Below are positions 47,623-55,803 of a stretch of 64,000 nucleotides of DNA, in pieces. The first letter of the stretch is position 1. The number at the start of each line of letters is the position of its first letter. The notes beneath the pieces are model-generated. The model was not told the origin of the DNA, searched no databases, and worked only from the letters and a program-made list of their open reading frames with translations. This stretch comes from VFJQ01 sp044226525 (GTDB lineage: Bacteria > Verrucomicrobiota > Verrucomicrobiia > Chthoniobacterales > Chthoniobacteraceae): NCBI GenBank assembly GCA_044226525.1, contig JBGAGV010000038.1:1-64000 (forward strand), written 5' to 3'. The position numbers were made by a program, and so were the translations under genes.

Positions 47623-48363
47623 TCACCCCGGCAGGCGCAAGCACGCCAGAAACTCCGTGTTCCCTTCGCCTCCTTTGAGGGGGGACTCGATCAGGCCCTC
47701 CCATTTGAGCGAGGGCAGGGTGGCGGCGCAGAAGCGGCGCACCTTCTCGATCGCTTCCTGATGCAGGGCGGAATCGCGGACGACGCCGCCTTTGCCGACC
47801 TGCTCGCGACCGAGCTCGAACTGAGGTTTGATGAGCGGCACGATGAGGCCGCCGGGTTTGAGGAGATCGGCGGCATTTGGGAGGATGAGGTTCAGGGAGA
47901 TGAAGGAGACGTCGATGACGATGAGGTCGAGCGGGTCGGGCACCGCCTCGGCGTCGAGATAGCGGGCGTTCAAACCTTCGCGCACGACGACGCGCGAGTC
48001 GTTGCGGATGCGCCAGGCAAGCTGATCGTGGCCGACGTCGATTGCCCAGACCTTGGCGGCGCCGTGCTGGAGCAGGCAATCGGTGAAGCCGCCGGTGCTG
48101 GCGCCGATGTCGAGACAGGTCCAGCCGGTGGGATCGAGAGAAAAGGCGCGCAGGGCCGCTTCCAGTTTGTGCCCGCCGCGGCCGACGTAACGGTCGGCGG
48201 CTTTGACGGCGACCTCGGCATCCTCCGCAATCTGTGTGCCGGCTTTATCCGCCCGCTGCCCCGCGACGGTGACGTCTCCGGCCATGATGGCACGCTGGGC
48301 TTTTTCGCGGCTTTCGCACAGGCCGCGGGCGACGAGGAGTTGATCGAGACGGAGCTTTTTCAA
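47623..48363 (-). CDS. tlyA: TlyA-family rRNA 2'-O-methyltransferase
   Basis: 246 residues from a TTG start. The N-terminal S4 RNA-binding domain (RLDQLLVARGLCESREKAQRAIMAGDVTV, then YVGRGGHKLEAAL) is followed by an RrmJ/FtsJ-type SAM domain: CLDIGASTGGFTDCLLQHGAAKVWAIDVG, DVSFISLNLILP, and LIVPLIKPQFELGREQV. TlyA methylates cytidine 2'-OH in 16S and 23S rRNA, and some members have hemolysin annotations that are not supported here. The gene stands alone, with an acyl carrier protein gene divergent. Confidence 0.93.
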   Translation of the reverse strand: MKKLRLDQLLVARGLCESREKAQRAIMAGDVTVAGQRADKAGTQIAEDAEVAVKAADRYVGRGGHKLEAALRAFSLDPTGWTCLDIGASTGGFTDCLLQHGAAKVWAIDVGHDQLAWRIRNDSRVVVREGLNARYLDAEAVPDPLDLIVIDVSFISLNLILPNAADLLKPGGLIVPLIKPQFELGREQVGKGGVVRDSALHQEAIEKVRRFCAATLPSLKWEGLIESPLKGGEGNTEFLACLRLPG

Positions 48364-48502
48364 AATTGGAAGTGGATAGTCGAAGATCGGAATGAGTTTG
48401 CGTTGCGAGACGAGCGAAGTAAATCCGCGCCCGCCCGTAGAGGCGATTCCTTCCTTAGCTCACTCTCCACGCCCGACTTTTTAATTCCGTCACGCTTTCC
48501 CC

Positions 48503-48760
48503 ATGTCCGACCTTCGCGATCAGATCAAAACCCTGCTTGTCGAAAACCTCATGCTCAAGGTTTCCAAGGAGGAGATTGGCGACGACACGCCGCTGTTTTC
48601 GCCGGATGGGCTGGGGCTGGACTCGATCGATGCGCTGGAACTGGTGGTTTCACTGGAAAAAGCGTTTGGGGTGACGGTGCCGAACTCGGAGACGGCCAGG
48701 ACGGCGCTCGCCTCGGTGAATTCGATCCACGATTACGTGCTGGCGAATCGTAAGGTTTAG
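48503..48760 (+). CDS. Acyl carrier protein
   Basis: 85 residues. GLGLDSIDALELVVSLEKAFGVTV holds the Ser that receives the 4'-phosphopantetheine arm, in the DSIDALEL context. It is not clearly the primary AcpP, whose motif is usually DSLD; the DSI form suits a dedicated or secondary ACP. No fatty-acid synthase gene is adjacent. It is divergent from tlyA and 17 bases before the lysyl-oxidase-like gene. Confidence 0.9.
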   Translation: MSDLRDQIKTLLVENLMLKVSKEEIGDDTPLFSPDGLGLDSIDALELVVSLEKAFGVTVPNSETARTALASVNSIHDYVLANRKV

Positions 48761-48777
48761 GCAAAGTTGCGGCGCTC

Positions 48778-50283
48778 ATGCGCTTCCTGCTCCTCCTGTT
48801 TGTTTCCGGCGCTTTCATCGCGCGCGCGCACGATGTCGTGACGCCGAATCCGAAACTACTTCAGGACAGCGTGCCGGTCCTACGGCTGGCGGGCGACGAA
48901 GGGAAGGGGATCACTTTCAAAATCGAGGTGCCGCCGAATGCCGAGAACTTCGTCGTCAAGACGACCGGTGGCACCGGCGATAGCGACCTTTTCCTCCGCT
49001 ACAACGCGCATCCCACCGAGACGCAGTATGACTTCTCCAGCGAGGGCCCTTCGACGAACGAATTGATCCGGATCGGGACCCCGGTGGAGGGCACCTGGTA
49101 TGTGCGGATCATGGGCCTGACGGCCTATCGCAACGTGCGGCTCACCGCCAGCTATCTGCTGCCGCGCGGCGCGGTGCGGATGTCGCACCTTTTACCGGGG
49201 CCCGGGACTTTTTCGGAGCGACTCACGGTGCGGCTGAGCCGTCCGCGGGGCACGGTGGTCCGCTACACGACCGATGGCACGACGCCGGATCAAAATTCCC
49301 CGATCTACACGCGGCCACTGGCTCTTACGGCGGACACACTGGTGCGCGCGAAGACGTTCAATCGTGCCGGGGCCTCCAGCCTCGAAACCGTCGGTGATTA
49401 CAAGGTGCAGCCGAAGGGGGCCGCGGAGCCATTGACGGTCGGCAAGGCCGAGCATTTTCTCGCCGCGGTCCCGGGCACGGGGCATTTGTTCAAATTGACC
49501 GTGCCGCCGGATTCAGACCGGCTCTTGCTGACGATGGAAGGAGGCACCGGCGACGCGCAGATGTATGTGAAGGCGGGAGTCGTCGCTTCGCCCACGATGT
49601 TCGACCAACGGGCGACTCGCCGGGGGAACGACGCGCTCATCAGCATTCAGAACCCGGTGGTGGGCGATTGGTATGTGAGCCTGCCTGCTCGCCTGGGCTA
49701 CAAAGGGGTTTCGCTGCTCGCGACCGTGCGAGTGAAAGGCGTCGATCTCATCGCCTGGGCGCCGTCGCTTGATCCTTACGTAAGCATGGAGACTTACACC
49801 GCTGACGATTGCGAGGTGCGGGAGGGCATGACCACGGTCGGCACGCACCGGTTTTTGCGGTTCAGCACGCAGACGCGGAATATCGGCGTGGACGACATGC
49901 ACCTGGGTGTGCCGGAGGGAAATTCCCTCTTTCAATATTTCGAGTGCCACGGCCACTACCACTTCAACGGCTTCGCCAGCTACCAGTTGCTCGACAGCAA
50001 CAACCAGCCGGTGGCCCTGGGCCGGAAGATGTCGTTCTGCCTCGAGGACATCATTCGCTGGGACCCCAAGGCGTCCCTGCGGAACAAATACTTTTGCGAC
50101 GATCAAGGCATCCAATCGGGTTGGGCCGATATCTATGACGCCGGCTTGCCCGGGCAGTGGATCGACATCACGGGCGTAGCGCCCGGCACCTACCGACTCG
50201 TCATCACGATGAATCCCGATCACCTCATCCCGGAGGCGGATTACTCCAATAACACAGCCTCGACGCAGATAGTGATCGAATAG
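48778..50283 (+). CDS. Secreted lysyl-oxidase-like protein with PPC and chitobiase-type domains
   Basis: 501 residues starting MRFLLLLFVSGAFIARA, a signal peptide. Residues about 30-130 and 215-320 are PPC (bacterial prepeptidase C-terminal) domains (TFKIEVPPNAENFVVKTTGGTGDSDLFLR; LFKLTVPPDSDRLLLTMEGGTGDAQMYV), with a CHB_HEX-type segment between (GTVVRYTTDGTTPDQNSPIY). The C-terminus is a lysyl oxidase domain: copper ligands in FECHGHYHF (His391, 393, 395), Lys417 in GRKMSFCLED and Tyr453 in ADIYDAGL, then QWIDITGVAPGTYRL. Lys and Tyr are the pair that form the LTQ cofactor in animal enzymes. Confidence 0.85.
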   Translation: MRFLLLLFVSGAFIARAHDVVTPNPKLLQDSVPVLRLAGDEGKGITFKIEVPPNAENFVVKTTGGTGDSDLFLRYNAHPTETQYDFSSEGPSTNELIRIGTPVEGTWYVRIMGLTAYRNVRLTASYLLPRGAVRMSHLLPGPGTFSERLTVRLSRPRGTVVRYTTDGTTPDQNSPIYTRPLALTADTLVRAKTFNRAGASSLETVGDYKVQPKGAAEPLTVGKAEHFLAAVPGTGHLFKLTVPPDSDRLLLTMEGGTGDAQMYVKAGVVASPTMFDQRATRRGNDALISIQNPVVGDWYVSLPARLGYKGVSLLATVRVKGVDLIAWAPSLDPYVSMETYTADDCEVREGMTTVGTHRFLRFSTQTRNIGVDDMHLGVPEGNSLFQYFECHGHYHFNGFASYQLLDSNNQPVALGRKMSFCLEDIIRWDPKASLRNKYFCDDQGIQSGWADIYDAGLPGQWIDITGVAPGTYRLVITMNPDHLIPEADYSNNTASTQIVIE

Positions 50284-50295
50284 TAAATCCATTCC

Positions 50296-51219
50296 ATGCC
50301 TTCGCTCTCCCTGCTGCGTGTCTTCGTCTTTGCCGCTCTCGCTTTCCCCGCCTTTGCCAAAACACCGGACGGAAAGCAGAAGCTCGTGCTGGTGGCTGGC
50401 AAGCCGAGCCACCCGCCGCGCATGCATGAATTCAATGCCGGCGTGCAATTACTGGCGAAATGCCTCGCCGATTTTCCGGGGTTGAAGACCGAATTTGTGC
50501 TGAACGGCTGGCCGCAGGACGAGAAGGTTTTTGAAGGCGCCGACGCGGTGGTCTTCTACATGGATGGCGGGCCGAAGCACGAGGTGGTGCAGGACGGCGG
50601 AAAGCGTCTGCCGATCGTGGACGGCTGGGCAAAAAAAGGCGTCGGGCTTGGCTTCATGCACTATGGCGTGGAAGTGGTGGCGGATCAGGCCGGCGCCGAG
50701 TTCAAGCGCTGGATCGGCGGGCACTACGAGAACTCCTACTCCTGCAACCCGATCTGGGAACCGAGCTTCGAGGGCTTCCGCGAACATCCGATCACGCGCG
50801 GGGTGAAGCCGTTCACCATCAAGGACGAGTGGTATTTCAACATGCGTTTTGTGGACGGCTTCACTGCCGATGACGCGACCGAACGTGATGGCGTGAAGTT
50901 TGTGCCGATCCTCGTGGCCAAGCCGAGCGACGAGACCCGCAATGGCCCTTACGTTTATCCGAAAGGCCCGTATCCGCACATTCAGGCCGCAAAAGGCCGC
51001 GCCGAAGCGATGATGTGGGCCGTCGAGCGCCCCGATGGTGGACGCGGCTTCGGCTTCACCGGCGGCCACTACCACGACAACTGGGGCAACGACAATTTCC
51101 GTAAGACCGTGCTCAATGCGCTGGTTTGGATCGCCAAGGCGGAAGTGCCGGCAGCCGGGGTTTCTTCGAGCATCTCGTCCGCGGCCATCGATCTGAATCT
51201 CGACCCGAAAAAGAAGTAG
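50296..51219 (+). CDS. ThuA-domain secreted protein
   Basis: 307 residues with a signal peptide (LSLLRVFVFAALAFPAFA). The ThuA (trehalose-utilisation-like, flavodoxin-fold) domain shows LVLVAGKPSHPPRMHEFNAGVQLL, ADAVVFYMDGG, GVGLGFMHYGVEV, FTIKDEWYFNMRF and GGRGFGFTGGHYHDNW. In PVC bacteria such proteins are common beside dehydrogenase and DUF1501 genes and probably act on sugars, but the reaction is unknown. It converges on DUF1501 across a palindromic hairpin. Confidence 0.88.
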   Translation: MPSLSLLRVFVFAALAFPAFAKTPDGKQKLVLVAGKPSHPPRMHEFNAGVQLLAKCLADFPGLKTEFVLNGWPQDEKVFEGADAVVFYMDGGPKHEVVQDGGKRLPIVDGWAKKGVGLGFMHYGVEVVADQAGAEFKRWIGGHYENSYSCNPIWEPSFEGFREHPITRGVKPFTIKDEWYFNMRFVDGFTADDATERDGVKFVPILVAKPSDETRNGPYVYPKGPYPHIQAAKGRAEAMMWAVERPDGGRGFGFTGGHYHDNWGNDNFRKTVLNALVWIAKAEVPAAGVSSSISSAAIDLNLDPKKK

Positions 51220-51237
51220 CCGGTCATCCGGCGGAAA

Positions 51238-51261
51238 CCGGCGCATTTGCGAATGCGCCGG
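51238..51261. terminator. Perfect palindromic hairpin between convergent genes
   Basis: A ten-base perfect stem (CCGGCGCATT with AATGCGCCGG) around TGCG, 18 bases after the ThuA stop. It lacks a U-tract, so it may stabilise mRNA ends as much as terminate. Confidence 0.5.
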
Positions 51262-51275
51262 AGCCCGGCCATCGA

Positions 51276-52703
51276 TCAGGCGAGCAAGTCTTTCACGACG
51301 TGCCCATGCACGTCGGTGAGACGGAAGTCGCGGCCGGCGTAGTGGAAGGTGAGGCGCTCGTGATCGAAGCCGAGGCAGTGCAGGATGGTCGCCTGCATGT
51401 CGTGCACGTGGACGGGATTCTCGACAATGTGAAAGCCCATCTCATCGGTCTTGCCGTAACTGAAGCCGCGTTTGATACCGCCGCCCGCCATCCACATGGT
51501 GAAGGCCTGCGGATGGTGATCGCGTCCCATCGACCGGCCGAGCGCGGGATTTGTCTCGACCATCGGGGTGCGGCCAAATTCGCCGCCCCAGATGACGAGG
51601 GTGTCGTCGAGGAGACCGCGTTGTTTGAGATCGGTGACGAGGGCGGCGCTGGCCTGGTCGGTCTTTTTGCAGTTGCCGGTGTGATTACTGACGAGCTGCG
51701 AATGGGCGTCCCAGCCTTCGTTGTAGATGTTCACGAAACGCACGCCGCGCTCGATCATGCGCCGCGCGAGCAGGCACGCGCGGGCAAAGCTAGGTTCGTC
51801 AGGCTTGCAGCCGTAGAGGTCCAGTGTGGCCTGCGATTCGCTCTTTAGATCCATCAGCTCGGGCGCGCTCGTCTGGAGGCGATAGGCCATTTCGTAGTTG
51901 GCGAGGCGGGTGGAAATTTCAGGGTCGCCGACCGTGGCGAGTTCCTGGCGATTGAGCTTGGAGACGAGGTCGAGCGTGTCGCGCTGGAGCTTTGCATCGA
52001 CGCCGGTCGGGCTGCTCACGTTGAGGATCGGGTCGCCTTTCCCGCGGAAAACGGTGCCGGTATAGACGGTCGGCAGGAACCCGCTCGACCACAGCGCCGA
52101 GCCTCCGCTGAGACCGTTGCCCGTGCTCATGACGACGAAGGCTGGCAGATCCTGTGTTTCCGCGCCGAGACCGTAGAGCGCCCAGGAGCCGAGGCTGGGG
52201 CGGCCCGGCTGAGAGAAGCCGGTGTTGAAGAAAATCTGCGCGGGCGCGTGGTTGAATTGATCGGTGGTGACCGAGCGGATGAGGCAGGCGTCGTCCACGA
52301 TGCTGCCGAGATGCGGCATCACTTCCGCAATCTCCGCGCCGCTCTGGCCGTAGCGGTTGAACTTGAACTGCGGCCCCATCACCGCGGCGTCAGGCCGGAT
52401 GAAAGCATAACGCTGTCCGCCGATGACCGAAGGCGGAAGCGGCTTGCCCTCGAGCTTCGCGAGCGCCGGTTTGTTGTCGAAGAGATCGAGGTGCGATGGC
52501 GCGCCCGCCATGAACAGGTGAATGACGCGCTTCGCTTTCGGCGCGAAATGCGGCTGTTTCACCGCAAGCGGATTCACTGCCCCGCGCGCGCTGAACGCAT
52601 CCGTGAGCAAACCCGCGAGGGCGATCTTGCCGAGCCCCACGCCGCAGTCGTGGAGGAAGTGGCGGCGGGCGAGTGGAGTGGGCTGGGGAATGAAGGGGCT
52701 CAT
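51276..52703 (-). CDS. DUF1501 protein
   Basis: 475 residues. A twin-Arg-like N-terminus (PLARRHFLHDCGVGLGKIALAGLLTDAF) suggests Tat export. The DUF1501 sulfatase-like fold shows VIHLFMAGAPSHLDLFDNKPAL, GQSGAEIAEVMPHL, VIWGGEFGRTPMVETN and GRDHHPQAFTMWMAGGGIKRG. The gene overlaps the DUF1553 gene upstream by four bases (ATGA), the standard arrangement in Planctomycetes and Verrucomicrobia, where the pair is thought to form one oxidoreductase module. The substrate is unknown. Confidence 0.93.
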   Translation of the reverse strand: MSPFIPQPTPLARRHFLHDCGVGLGKIALAGLLTDAFSARGAVNPLAVKQPHFAPKAKRVIHLFMAGAPSHLDLFDNKPALAKLEGKPLPPSVIGGQRYAFIRPDAAVMGPQFKFNRYGQSGAEIAEVMPHLGSIVDDACLIRSVTTDQFNHAPAQIFFNTGFSQPGRPSLGSWALYGLGAETQDLPAFVVMSTGNGLSGGSALWSSGFLPTVYTGTVFRGKGDPILNVSSPTGVDAKLQRDTLDLVSKLNRQELATVGDPEISTRLANYEMAYRLQTSAPELMDLKSESQATLDLYGCKPDEPSFARACLLARRMIERGVRFVNIYNEGWDAHSQLVSNHTGNCKKTDQASAALVTDLKQRGLLDDTLVIWGGEFGRTPMVETNPALGRSMGRDHHPQAFTMWMAGGGIKRGFSYGKTDEMGFHIVENPVHVHDMQATILHCLGFDHERLTFHYAGRDFRLTDVHGHVVKDLLA

Positions 52704-55666
52704 GATTTGGTAACGGCTTCGTCAAGGTTGAGCAGAGCGCGGGCGAGAGTGCTCCACGTGGCAGTTTCGGCGTCCGTATTAGCGAACGCTTTGGGATCGA
52801 GTTGCCCGGAAGTGAAGCGGGCGCGCTGTGCTTTTACGAACTCGCGCAGGGCGGGCAGTTCATCGGGCCGTGCGGAGCGGCAGAGGACGCGATGGTAGGC
52901 GGCCTGGAGTCTGGCGTCGTCGTCGCCCGGGGTAGCGACGAGGATCTTGCCAAGCGCCTGCGCGGCTTCGACGAAGACCACGTCGTTGAGCAGCGTGAGG
53001 GCTTGCAGCGGTGTGTTCGAACTGTCGCGGCGCGGTATACAGGCTTCGCCCGTGGGGGCGTCGAAGGTATTGTAGAGCGCGAAGGGGGCCGTGCGTTTGG
53101 TGAAGGTGTAGAGGCTGCGGCGGTAGCGATCTTCACCAGTGCTCGCGGTCCATTTGAAGTTGCCGTAGGCGACATCCGCCACGCCCTCTGCCTGAGGCGG
53201 ACGCACGGGCGCGCCGCCCATTTTGCTGGAGAGCAGGCCGGCGATTTTGAGGGTGCCGTCGCGGATCATCTCGGCCTCGAGCCGCGTGCGCGGGAAGCGG
53301 GCGAGCAGTTTGTTTTCGGGATCTTTGGCGAGATGCTCGGGGGCGACGGAGGAGCCTTGCCGATACGTCGCGCTGGTGACGATGAGACGGTGCAATTTCT
53401 TTTGCGACCAACCCTTCTCCATGAAGTCCACGGCGAGCCAATCGAGCAGTTCCGGGTGCGTTGGTGGCATGCCTTGGTAACCGAAATCTTCGGTCGTCTT
53501 GACGATGCCTTTGCCGAAGAAGGCGGCCCAGGCGCGATTGACGATGACGCGCGCGGTGAGCGGATTCTCGCGAGAGACGAGCCAGCGTGCGAAGGCGAGG
53601 CGATTGCGCGGACCATCGGGCAGGGGATTGAGCATCGACAAGGCCGCGGGTTCCACTTGTTCGGTCGGCTGGAGATATTCGCCGCGATTGTGAATGAAGG
53701 TGGGCCGCGGGTTGCTCGCCGGGCGCTCGCGCATCACGAGCGTAGTCTGGAATTTCGCCGGTTGCCGCAGCGCGTGGATCGCTTTGGCGGCTTCGGCGAG
53801 TTCCGGCGTGGTGAGAAGAAACTGCTCGCGGAGCTTCGCGCGTTGGGCGTCGGTGAGCAGCGCGTCGGCCACGGAGAAGAGCGATTCGATGGAATCGGAC
53901 ATTTCCCGCGCTTCGTCGCCACGCGGATCGGTGGTGACCGAGATGCGGAAGTGGCCGAGCGAGCACGCGTAGTGGCGACCGAACATCATCTTCAAGTCGA
54001 GCCGCCCGGCGTTGATCGGTTGATCGAGCACGAAGACGGCTTCATGCGCTTCACCAGGACGGTCCGCGCAAGACCATCCGGTCTGCGGATCGCCATCGAT
54101 GGCCGACGCTGCGGTGGCGGGATTTTTGCCGAAGTTATTCTTGGAATAACTCTCGGTTGCCTTCGCGAACTTCACCGGCTGTCCGTCGGCGCAGAGCTGG
54201 AATTCGCCGAGGAAAAAGTCGCCCTTCGGTCCTTCGTAGAAACACATGCCAGGCCCGTGCGCAGGCAGACTGTCGTCAGGCAAAGCTTCGAGGCGGACGG
54301 CGGTGATTTTCTGGGGCGCACCTTCAAATTTCAACTCGTAGGTGTCGCTCTTGGAAATGTCGCCACTGCCGAGGATCGATCCATCGGGCTGCACGGTAAG
54401 CAGGGGGAGATTTGTTTTGAGCGCGGTCGGTTTCAGCGTGGTCCACGCGACGGTGCGCGCGCGTTCTTTCGCGAGCCAGGAGGCGAAGGCATCGTCGAGA
54501 GGCCCCTTGTTGGCAGGCCATTTGGCAGGCAGCTCCGCGAGCAGTTTTGCCGCGCGCGCTTCGCGTTCTTTCGCCTGCTGCGGGGCGTCCGCTGGCGGGA
54601 GGTCGATCTCCGGTTCGTCCGCGTTATCCAGGAAAGCCATCAGGCTATAATATTCGCGGTGTGGGATGGGGTCGTATTTGTGCGTGTGGCATTGCACGCA
54701 TTGCAGCGTGAGTCCGAGCCACGTCGCGCCGGTCGTGGACACCCGATCGGTCATCGCGTGGAAGCGGAACTCGTTCGGGTCGATGCCGCCTTCCTCGTTC
54801 AGCATCGTGTTGCGATGGAAACCGGTGGCGATCTTTTGATCGAGCGTGGCGTCGGGCAACATGTCGCCGGCGACCTGTTCGATCGTGAATTCGTCGAACG
54901 GCATATCGGCGTTCAGCGCACGCACGACCCAGTCGCGATACGGCCAGATGGGCCGCTCGCGATCTTTCTCGTAGCCGTTCGTGTCGGCGTAACGGGCCAG
55001 ATCGAGCCAGCGCCGCGCCCAGCGTTCGCCATATTGCGGCGAAGCGAGCAGTCGCTTGACCAATCGATCGTAGGCGTCGGGCGCGTTGTCCGTTTCAAAT
55101 GCGGTGATTTCGTCCGGCGTCGGCGGCAGGCCGATGAGATCGTAACTGACACGGCGAAGCAGCGTCGCGCGATCCGCTTCCGGCGAAAGAGTGAGCCCTG
55201 CAGCGCCGAGCTTTTGCTGAATGAACGCATCGATCGGATTTCCACTTCCCGGCACCGCCGCCTTCTTGGGTGCCGCGAACGCCCAATGTGGCTGGTAATC
55301 GGCTCCGGCCGCGATCCAGCGTTTCAGCACTTCTTTTTGTTCGGCGGTCATCTCCGTCTTTGTGTCCGCGGGCGGCATCACGTCGTCCTTGTCGGTCGAG
55401 AAAATGCGGACGCACAGTTCGCTCTCATCTGGCTTGCCGGGCACGACCGCGACCGAGCCGGACTTCGCTTCCTTCAAAGCGTCTTCCCGCACGTCCAGTC
55501 GCAGCTTGCCCTTGCGCGATTTGTCGTCCGGGCCGTGGCACTTGAAACAATAGCGCGAGAGAATGGGCCGGACCTCGCGGTTGAAATCCGGCGCATTGAC
55601 GCCGCGCGCGGCGGTGGCCAGGAAGCCGGTGAGCAGGAGCAGGGAGCCAAAGCGGGGTTTGGGCAT
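52700..55666 (-). CDS. Planctomycete-type cytochrome with DUF1549 and DUF1553 domains
   Basis: 988 residues starting MPKPRFGSLLLLTGFLATAARG, a signal peptide; the upstream 13 codons are dropped. The PSCyt1 heme domain has CFKCHGPDDKSRKGKLRLD. DUF1549 shows NPIDAFIQQKLGAAGLTLSPEADRATLLRR...YDLIGLPPTPDEI and RWARRWLDLARYADTNGYEKD. A middle region of about 250 residues precedes DUF1553, with NPLTARVIVNRAWAAFFGKGIVKTTEDFG and RRDSSNTPLQALTLLND. It is coupled to DUF1501 and divergent from the long propeller gene. Confidence 0.94.
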   Translation of the reverse strand: MPKPRFGSLLLLTGFLATAARGVNAPDFNREVRPILSRYCFKCHGPDDKSRKGKLRLDVREDALKEAKSGSVAVVPGKPDESELCVRIFSTDKDDVMPPADTKTEMTAEQKEVLKRWIAAGADYQPHWAFAAPKKAAVPGSGNPIDAFIQQKLGAAGLTLSPEADRATLLRRVSYDLIGLPPTPDEITAFETDNAPDAYDRLVKRLLASPQYGERWARRWLDLARYADTNGYEKDRERPIWPYRDWVVRALNADMPFDEFTIEQVAGDMLPDATLDQKIATGFHRNTMLNEEGGIDPNEFRFHAMTDRVSTTGATWLGLTLQCVQCHTHKYDPIPHREYYSLMAFLDNADEPEIDLPPADAPQQAKEREARAAKLLAELPAKWPANKGPLDDAFASWLAKERARTVAWTTLKPTALKTNLPLLTVQPDGSILGSGDISKSDTYELKFEGAPQKITAVRLEALPDDSLPAHGPGMCFYEGPKGDFFLGEFQLCADGQPVKFAKATESYSKNNFGKNPATAASAIDGDPQTGWSCADRPGEAHEAVFVLDQPINAGRLDLKMMFGRHYACSLGHFRISVTTDPRGDEAREMSDSIESLFSVADALLTDAQRAKLREQFLLTTPELAEAAKAIHALRQPAKFQTTLVMRERPASNPRPTFIHNRGEYLQPTEQVEPAALSMLNPLPDGPRNRLAFARWLVSRENPLTARVIVNRAWAAFFGKGIVKTTEDFGYQGMPPTHPELLDWLAVDFMEKGWSQKKLHRLIVTSATYRQGSSVAPEHLAKDPENKLLARFPRTRLEAEMIRDGTLKIAGLLSSKMGGAPVRPPQAEGVADVAYGNFKWTASTGEDRYRRSLYTFTKRTAPFALYNTFDAPTGEACIPRRDSSNTPLQALTLLNDVVFVEAAQALGKILVATPGDDDARLQAAYHRVLCRSARPDELPALREFVKAQRARFTSGQLDPKAFANTDAETATWSTLARALLNLDEAVTKS

Positions 55667-55803
55667 AAGGAGTCGATAAATAAACCCGTAAAGGGGCGGG
55701 GACAAAAGCCAGTGGTTTGCAGGATTTGCTCCCGTCGCTGCCTGCCGCGTCGCGTGGTTGACCCACCGCCGTTCCGGGCGAGGATGCTTCCGCCGCTCGT
55801 TCC

